Below are positions 1 to 4,324 of a stretch of 9,524 bases of DNA, in pieces. This DNA is from JBEKIK01 sp050013075 (GTDB lineage: Bacteria > Planctomycetota > Planctomycetia > Pirellulales > Thermoguttaceae): positions 1 to 9,524 of the forward strand of contig JBEKFZ010000139.1 of NCBI GenBank assembly GCA_050013075.1, in the 5' to 3' direction. Made by a program: the position numbers and the translations under genes. Every line of letters begins with the position of its first letter. Position 1 is the stretch's first letter. The notes below the pieces were generated by a model, which was not told the DNA's origin, ran no database searches, and saw only the letters and a program-made list of their open reading frames with translations.

Positions 1-1286
1 GTTTGCGGAAAAGCGAGCGTGGAATCGATCGCCCAGGTGTTGTCGCCGGTGCTAACGATTCCGGCGTTTAAAATCAATGGACTGCCGCTGATATTAAATC
101 CGCCGTTGCTAAAAGTGACAAGCCCGACGCTAGTCAGACTAGTGTTGTTTATATTTGTTTGCCTGTTGACGTCCGAGAAGATCAGGGCGCTTCCGTTTAC
201 CGGTACGGTATCAGGATTCCAGTTGGCCGGGGTGTTCCAATAATTATCTGAACCGCCGCCGTCCCAGGTGCGGGTAGCGGGGGTCAAAAGTAAAGCACGA
301 TAATAAGAAGTATTAGAAAAACTCTTTCCGGTAGCGACAATCTGTCCCAAGTCGTTGATTGCATTGGCGGAGGTTATATAATAGTTCGTTGAACTGATGA
401 TGGAATTCAGATCCATCATCGTCGAACCATCGTAAAGAAAAGACGTACTGCCGCTGGAGAGCCCGACGGCATTGCCCACGATTTGCCCATAATTGTTGAT
501 ATCACAGGCATTCGTGGCATAGCAACCATTGAAAATTATATTACCAAGGTCGGTCATCCCATTATCGTAAAGAAAAGCATGATTGGGTTTCGTTGATGTA
601 GCAGCCTGTCCCACTATCTGCTCGTTGTTGTTGACGGCATTGGCGGTGCTTGTCGTGCCGCCTAATGTCCCCAGATTGGTCATTATACCATTTGCATAAA
701 GAAAAGCGTTATAGGTACTATAGTTTTGATAACTGGCTTTGCCTACAACCTGCCCGTTGTTATTGATGGAATAAGCATAACTCGTGAACAATTGGTTGGT
801 GTCGGATGATGGAGTTAAAGTTCCAAGTACGGTAATATCGCCGCCGTTATAGACAAAGCCGCGATCGGCTGTTCGGCCCTGGACATTAACGACAAAATTG
901 CCATAACCGACTATTTGTCCGGAATCATTTATGCCATAGGCTGCACGGGTATCGCTACCCAGTGAAGACATCGTCCCGCCGCTATAAAGAAAAGCTGTCC
1001 CGGATGCTTCTCCCACGACCTGCCCGCTGTTGTTTATGCCATGCGCAATGGCGGAAGTATCGCTGAGATATGTAGCGGTCCCGGAACTATAACTATAAAT
1101 AAAAGCTCCCCCGGGGCCTTGTCCTATGACCTGCCCTTTATTGTTAACATCAACGGCACTGCTGGAACCAGTGCCTAGCAGGACGCTCAGGTCTATGACC
1201 TCATAACTAGTAGGTACGCACCATGCGGTTCTTTCCAGGCAGGATATCAAGAGGACGGCTGCAAAAAGCGAGAGTAGTTTTTTCAC
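1..1286 (-). CDS. Extracellular HAF-repeat protein with PATR-type beta region, 3' end beyond window
   Basis: Open frame of 428 codons from a GTG at 1286-1284 to the window edge; its C-terminus lies outside. An AAGGG ribosome site sits 8 nt before the GTG, and no other in-frame start was found before an upstream stop. Residues 1-23 form a signal peptide; L13-I14-S15-C16 fits a lipobox, so it may be a lipoprotein. Seven HAF-type repeats with the core x-I-N-x-x-G-Q-I/V-V-G start near residues 45, 83, 118, 173, 217, 262 and 309, most followed by AFLYxxG and xxLGxL. From residue 340 the sequence changes to a WDGGGSDNYWNTPANW block and Gly/Asn/Thr-rich strands, typical of autotransporter-associated beta-strand (PATR) repeats. 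Such proteins are exported surface proteins of unknown role. The anchor (for example PEP-CTERM) cannot be seen. The assignment rests on repeat pattern alone. Confidence 0.87.
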   Translation of the reverse strand, partial: MKKLLSLFAAVLLISCLERTAWCVPTSYEVIDLSVLLGTGSSSAVDVNNKGQVIGQGPGGAFIYSYSSGTATYLSDTSAIAHGINNSGQVVGEASGTAFLYSGGTMSSLGSDTRAAYGINDSGQIVGYGNFVVNVQGRTADRGFVYNGGDITVLGTLTPSSDTNQLFTSYAYSINNNGQVVGKASYQNYSTYNAFLYANGIMTNLGTLGGTTSTANAVNNNEQIVGQAATSTKPNHAFLYDNGMTDLGNIIFNGCYATNACDINNYGQIVGNAVGLSSGSTSFLYDGSTMMDLNSIISSTNYYITSANAINDLGQIVATGKSFSNTSYYRALLLTPATRTWDGGGSDNYWNTPANWNPDTVPVNGSALIFSDVNRQTNINNTSLTSVGLVTFSNGGFNISGSPLILNAGIVSTGDNTWAIDSTLAFPQ

Positions 1287-1350
1287 GACAATTGCCCTTG
1301 GAGTTGCATTTTCGTCAGGTAGTTGCGGAGCCTTTTTTTAAACTTGATTC

Positions 1351-1378
1351 ATTATATATGATGTGGAGATAGTTTAAA
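1351..1378 (-). promoter_or_regulatory. Putative promoter of the HAF-repeat gene
   Basis: On the minus strand a perfect TATAAT (1356-1351) is preceded by TTTAAA (1378-1373, 4 of 6 to TTGACA) with a 16-nt spacer, about 65 nt upstream of the GTG start. The surroundings are A/T-rich. Consensus match only. Confidence 0.4.
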
Positions 1379-1463
1379 TACCTCTATCGAATGGTGGGCA
1401 TTCCCATGCCGGAGTTCGGGAACAAAGTTAATGCTTCTCAGATAACAAATGTCGCATTCTGAT

Positions 1464-1542
1464 GTTTAGCCGGCGGTCTTGCCCGCCGTGGAAGTGCCGC
1501 ATTTTTTGCATCCCGCACGGCGGTAAAGCCCGCCGGCTAAAC
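1464..1542. repeat. Long imperfect inverted repeat with GTTTAGCCGGCGG ends
   Basis: Arms 1464-1490 and 1516-1542 are 27 nt each and match at 24 positions, including a perfect 13-nt outer part (GTTTAGCCGGCGG / CCGCCGGCTAAAC), around a 25-nt centre. It could fold into a large hairpin in either strand's transcript. It lies in a gene-free spacer and looks like a dispersed intergenic palindrome, not a terminator, because no T-run follows it. Confidence 0.75.
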
Positions 1543-1593
1543 GTTTTCAGACAAAATTTATTAGCATGACACCCATTAGAGCGGCGTAGGGCG

Positions 1594-1641
1594 GCAAAAA
1601 AATAATCCCTCAACTCGCGGAAAGGAGTTTGAGGGCTTATT
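1594..1641 (-). terminator. Rho-independent terminator for pseudopilin gene 1
   Basis: Read on the minus strand, arm 1641-1625 (AATAAGCCCTCAAACTC) pairs with arm 1616-1601 (GAGTTGAGGGATTATT) around an 8-nt loop, and a run of seven T follows (complement of 1602-1596). This is the classical stem plus U-tract. It sits about 140 nt past the stop of the DUF1559 gene ending at 1782 and before the HAF gene, so it would separate the two transcription units. On the plus strand the tail is weaker (TTATTTAG). Confidence 0.72.
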
Positions 1642-1693
1642 TAGCCCCGTAAACACACCCGGGGAGAAATAATCTTAAATTGCCGTCTATTCT

Positions 1694-1721
1694 TCGTTCC
1701 CACGCTGGAGCGTGGGAACGA
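1694..1721. repeat. Dispersed palindrome, GTTCCCACGC type, copy 1
   Basis: Perfect 13-nt arms, TCGTTCCCACGCT (1694-1706) and AGCGTGGGAACGA (1709-1721), around a 2-nt centre. It belongs to a short intergenic palindrome class common in many bacterial genomes. Two further versions lie at 1736-1763 and 3018-3042. Confidence 0.85.
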
Positions 1722-1735
1722 GGCCTAAAATACTT

Positions 1736-1763
1736 TACTCCCGCGCTGGAGCGTGGGAATGAG
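1736..1763. repeat. Dispersed palindrome, GTTCCCACGC type, degenerate copy 2
   Basis: The right half matches copy 1 almost exactly (GCTGGAGCGTGGGAATGAGG against ...GGGAACGAGG). The left half has drifted to ACTCCCGCGCT, leaving a 9-nt stem (1739-1747 with 1750-1758) with one mismatch. The copies are 42 nt apart in the same orientation, which suggests duplication followed by decay. Confidence 0.7.
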
Positions 1764-1781
1764 GTTAATTAATCGGTGCGA

Positions 1782-2867
1782 TCAAAACCTGCTTTCATCA
1801 ATGGGAGGAACCGGATTGGGAAGATTCAAGGGGTCCTCAATACCAGTCACGATAGTGCTGCCAGTGCCGGAAATATATACTCCACGGTCGAACGGGGACA
1901 TCAACTGCATGTAAATTACCGGGTCGATATCGGTGCGCAGGAAATATTGATGCGAGTCGCAAAAACTCACCACAACCCCGCCGGGATGGTTGGAGTAGAT
2001 CTTTGTAGCCGGGGTCTGTGTGGTTGTGGCCTTAAAGGTTGGGTCCATGCCGGCCCAATTGAAACCCAGCAGTGTTGCATCATGAGCAGCTTGATAATAG
2101 GTGCTGGAATTGATCGAGGCTAAAGGAACTCCATCGGCAGTGGCCGCCGATTCAAGAACAGGCGCCCATCTTCCATCAAAAGCATACGCATTAAGCGGGG
2201 GCACTGAGGCCGCGTTTTCAGCAAGCATGAGGGTACAGGACGTGCCATCTTTGGAACTTATATAATCCAAATTAACACGTACAATTTGTTCGGGAGAACT
2301 GGCATTATTGGTATAATTGTCATTAAACTGATCGGTGAATACGCCTTCGGCAGGAATAAATGTATAAGCTGACTGTGTGGCACTTTGAAGGGTATTCTGC
2401 ATCATCCGGCCCACATTTACGCGATAAGACAGCCAGGAGTCTTTATCAGAGGGCGGCGAATAACTGGGGCAAATCGCGATTCTCATGTAAAGGCCCGGTA
2501 TGGGATTATTCGCAATAGTGTTATCGCCTGGGTTAGTCGAAGTGATAGTTAGATCTTTCCACAAGTCGCTTAAATCAGTACGGCCAAGGTGAGGGAGAAT
2601 AGATACCCACCAGGTTATTTTCCGTTGAGTAAGAGTGCCTTTGATTGTGGCATCATATTCGCCGACATAGCCGGGTAAAGCGCCTCGTTCACTTTCATAC
2701 TGGTGCAACGCAAGGCTAATCTGTTTTTGGTTGTTCATGCACTGTGCGCGCCGACCGGCCTCGCGGGCCGATTGCACGGCGGGCATAAGCAAACCCACAA
2801 GCATCCCGATAATGGTAATTACCACCAACAACTCGATCAGGGTGAATCCGCGTTTTATCCGGCTCAT
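1782..2867 (-). CDS. DUF1559 prepilin-like protein 1 (type II secretion/pseudopilin N-terminus)
   Basis: 361 residues. The N-terminus RG-FTLIELLVV is a type IV prepilin/pseudopilin leader: cleavage expected between G7 and F8, conserved E12, then a hydrophobic helix to about residue 30. A segment typical of planctomycete DUF1559 proteins follows (AREAGRRAQCMNNQKQ, residues 35-49, then an LPGY region at 64-67). The C-terminus carries NHPGGVVVSFCDSH: H294, nine residues, then D304-S305, so the usual H-X9-DG motif ends in DS here. ATG 2867 is fixed by AAAGGAGG (2883-2876), 8 nt upstream. Family members are membrane- or envelope-anchored and numerous in planctomycetes; their function is not established. 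The gene is transcribed away from a second DUF1559 gene at 3306. The family call is firm; the biological role is unknown. Confidence 0.95.
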   Translation of the reverse strand: MSRIKRGFTLIELLVVITIIGMLVGLLMPAVQSAREAGRRAQCMNNQKQISLALHQYESERGALPGYVGEYDATIKGTLTQRKITWWVSILPHLGRTDLSDLWKDLTITSTNPGDNTIANNPIPGLYMRIAICPSYSPPSDKDSWLSYRVNVGRMMQNTLQSATQSAYTFIPAEGVFTDQFNDNYTNNASSPEQIVRVNLDYISSKDGTSCTLMLAENAASVPPLNAYAFDGRWAPVLESAATADGVPLASINSSTYYQAAHDATLLGFNWAGMDPTFKATTTQTPATKIYSNHPGGVVVSFCDSHQYFLRTDIDPVIYMQLMSPFDRGVYISGTGSTIVTGIEDPLNLPNPVPPIDESRF

Positions 2868-2903
2868 ATCGTTATCCTCCTTTGGCCCGGTTATTTGCCT
2901 ACT

Positions 2904-2935
2904 ATTATAGTCGCAGAATTTTACGTCCGCGTCAA
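2904..2935 (-). promoter_or_regulatory. Putative promoter of DUF1559 gene 1
   Basis: On the minus strand a perfect TATAAT (2909-2904) lies 37 nt before the ATG, with TTGACG (2935-2930) 20 nt further upstream. Both boxes match sigma-70 consensus well, but the 20-nt spacer is longer than the usual 16-18, so the -35 box may not be the one used. Confidence 0.45.
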
Positions 2936-3017
2936 GTAATTGTTAATAATTGGGGAAGAATGATGCCCGCCATACGGGGGGTTGAGTATGTGGATTAAGG
3001 ATTATTGCAGGATATCT

Positions 3018-3042
3018 CGTTCCCACGCTCCGGCGTGGGAAA
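3018..3042. repeat. Dispersed palindrome, GTTCCCACGC type, copy 3
   Basis: CGTTCCCACGCTCC is followed by GGCGTGGGAAA. Stem arms TTCCCACGC (3020-3028) and GCGTGGGAA (3033-3041) are perfect around TCCG. It shares the outer sequence of the copies at 1694 and 1736. Confidence 0.8.
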
Positions 3043-3043
3043 G

Positions 3044-3079
3044 GGATGAAGGATGAGGAATGAAGGATGAAGGATGAAT
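3044..3079. repeat. GGATGAA tandem-like simple repeat
   Basis: Four GGATGA units, mostly GGATGAA, plus one diverged AATGAA unit sit head to tail directly after the palindrome. The 7-nt unit is slightly irregular (GGATGAGG in the middle). No coding role is apparent. Confidence 0.75.
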
Positions 3080-3116
3080 TAGAGCGTTTGCGGTTTTGGA
3101 ATAAAAACTTATTAAA

Positions 3117-3136
3117 GTGGGCAGTAAACTGCCCAC
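3117..3136. repeat. Perfect short palindrome GTGGGCAGT-AA-ACTGCCCAC
   Basis: Nine-nt arms around a 2-nt centre, followed by CCCTTAC. It resembles GTGGGCA/TGCCCAC intergenic palindromes seen in many genomes. Without a T-run it is not a convincing terminator. Confidence 0.75.
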
Positions 3137-3149
3137 CCCTTACTAATCC

Positions 3150-3191
3150 CAATCTCTAATCGCCAATCTCTAATCCCCAATCCCTAATCTC
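3150..3191. repeat. 14-nt tandem repeat, three copies
   Basis: Three consecutive 14-nt units: CAATCTCTAATCGC, CAATCTCTAATCCC and CAATCCCTAATCTC. A partial unit precedes them (TACTAATCCC, 3141-3150) and related sequence recurs at 3276-3290 (CAATCCCCAATCCCT), just before the next gene's ribosome site. It is a short minisatellite-like array. Confidence 0.85.
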
Positions 3192-3247
3192 CACCCATTA
3201 CTTTTCTTTGTACTGGCAATTTTTGTAGTTCCATGCGAAAATAGGAT

Positions 3248-3275
3248 TTGACTGGAGGCGGGAGGTGAATAATAT
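3248..3275 (+). promoter_or_regulatory. Putative promoter of DUF1559 gene 2
   Basis: TTGACT (3248-3253, 5 of 6) and TAATAT (3270-3275, 4 of 6) are separated by 16 nt, about 30 nt upstream of the ATG at 3306. The ribosome site AGGGGG (3295-3300) is 5 nt before that ATG. Confidence 0.4.
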
Positions 3276-3305
3276 CAATCCCCAATCCCTTTATAGGGGG
3301 TAAAA

Positions 3306-4181
3306 ATGGACTCGAAAAGAAAAAATCGCCGCGGATTTACTTTGGTCGAAATTTTGGTTGTGGTTTTGATCATAGTGATATTAATGGGCCTATTATTTCC
3401 CGCAATCAACGCCGCTCGCGAAAACGCCCGGGCGGCTCAATGTATTAACAATCAACAAGAATTAGGCAAGGCCCTGATCCAGTACGATATGACCAAGAAT
3501 CGATTGCCCGGCGTGCTGAGTTTTGTCAATCCTTCCGATCCCACGAAATCGCCGAGAATTAATTGGGTGATAAGCATCTTCGGCGAATTGGGCTATATGG
3601 ATTTATGGCAAACTTATTCCGGCGGCGCGACAACAACGCCCGTTAAAGTCGGACAATTAATCTGCCCTTCGAATAGCATGGCCGAGCCCGTGGGCGGATT
3701 GTCGTATGCCGTTAACTTGGGCGTATACCTGCCGCCTGACGCAAACAATAATCCCGATTACAGCATGCGGCTATTTCGCAATCGCGCCGCGTGGGATGCC
3801 ACAACATCAACATACGAACCCGACCAAACCATCACTTCTTTAAAGACATCGACGCGCACCGTGATGCTTTCGGAAAGACTACAAGCCAGTCTATGGACTT
3901 ACACGTCAACGACTTCATTCACTCCCGGCGTATATTACACGGATTTAGATCCCTTGGCGTTCCAATGGCCGATAAATGGGACTACTAACCCAAAAACCGG
4001 TGATACAGTAAAAATAACAGATGGTCCCATAAGTATTAACCCAGTTCCTACAGGCCCAGGTTTATCTAGCAATCATCGGGGAATGATTATTGTCACATTC
4101 TTTGACGGACATACGGAAAAGATTCCCGATACAACGGCCTGCTGGAATGATCCCGATAATCGGCTCTACGGCACGCCGTAA
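3306..4181 (+). CDS. DUF1559 prepilin-like protein 2 (H-X9-DG type)
   Basis: 291 residues. The basic leader MDSKRKNRRG is followed by FTLVEILVVVLII: prepilin peptidase cleavage expected after G10, conserved E15, transmembrane helix to about residue 33. The shared DUF1559 segment AINAARENARAAQCINNQQE spans 33-52, and LPGV lies at 67-70. The C-terminal motif is intact: H257, nine residues, D267-G268. It is about 70 residues shorter than its neighbour at 1782-2867 and clearly diverged from it, so this is not a recent duplication. ATG 3306 is supported by AGGGGG 5 nt upstream and by placing the basic leader directly before the helix. Function is unknown beyond the family's likely envelope location. 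It converges with the 903-aa gene and shares no operon in the window. Confidence 0.95.
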   Translation: MDSKRKNRRGFTLVEILVVVLIIVILMGLLFPAINAARENARAAQCINNQQELGKALIQYDMTKNRLPGVLSFVNPSDPTKSPRINWVISIFGELGYMDLWQTYSGGATTTPVKVGQLICPSNSMAEPVGGLSYAVNLGVYLPPDANNNPDYSMRLFRNRAAWDATTSTYEPDQTITSLKTSTRTVMLSERLQASLWTYTSTTSFTPGVYYTDLDPLAFQWPINGTTNPKTGDTVKITDGPISINPVPTGPGLSSNHRGMIIVTFFDGHTEKIPDTTACWNDPDNRLYGTP

Positions 4182-4192
4182 AGTAATTGAAA

Positions 4193-4209
4193 CGCGACCA
4201 CTGGTCGCG
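4193..4209. terminator. Hairpin in the convergent spacer, possible terminator
   Basis: CGCGACCA (4193-4200) and TGGTCGCG (4202-4209) form a perfect hairpin 11 nt after the stop of DUF1559 gene 2. No T-run follows on the plus strand; on the minus strand TTTCAATTAC follows, a weak tail. The phrase GGTCGCGGCT recurs at about 4299, so it may instead be part of a dispersed repeat. The rest of the spacer (4182-4324) holds a CCCCTAGGGG palindrome (4256-4265) and no gene. Confidence 0.35.
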
Positions 4210-4324
4210 GCTTTACATAAGGAACAAAGAACTATCCCCTATTCGCTCTTCTCTTCCCCTAGGGGGTAAATGCGTTTATATAATAACGCTCCCCTTCGGG
4301 TCGCGGCTAAACGCAATCCACACT

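Larger units (their letters stand above)
1287..1781. other. Gene-free spacer of 495 bp
   Basis: No credible coding region is present on either strand. The one open frame of note (61 codons, minus strand, 1428-1613) runs straight through the large palindrome and the terminator and has no family-like sequence. The spacer holds, in order, the HAF gene leader and promoter-like site, the long palindrome, the minus-strand terminator and two GTTCCCACGC palindromes. Confidence 0.75.
2868..3305. other. Repeat-rich gene-free spacer between divergent DUF1559 genes
   Basis: 438 bp without a credible gene. A 69-codon minus-strand frame at 2943-3152 merely translates the simple repeats and palindromes. 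The spacer holds a promoter for each flanking gene near its ends and, between them, a GTTCCCACGC palindrome, a GGATGAA-rich run, a GTGGGCAGT palindrome and a 14-nt tandem repeat. Confidence 0.75.

Noticed and set aside
1428..1613. 61-codon minus-strand open frame in spacer
   Set aside because: It is made of the long palindrome and terminator sequence, with no ribosome site.
1776..2123. 115-codon plus-strand open frame at the 3' end of DUF1559 gene 1
   Set aside because: Its sequence is the complement of a well-supported DUF1559 coding region.
2943..3152. 69-codon minus-strand open frame in spacer
   Set aside because: It translates simple repeats and palindromes (runs such as SSFILHSSSF) and has no homology-like pattern.
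3150..3191. Possible CRISPR-like array
   Set aside because: The 14-nt units are contiguous with no spacers and too short for CRISPR repeats; it is a simple tandem repeat.
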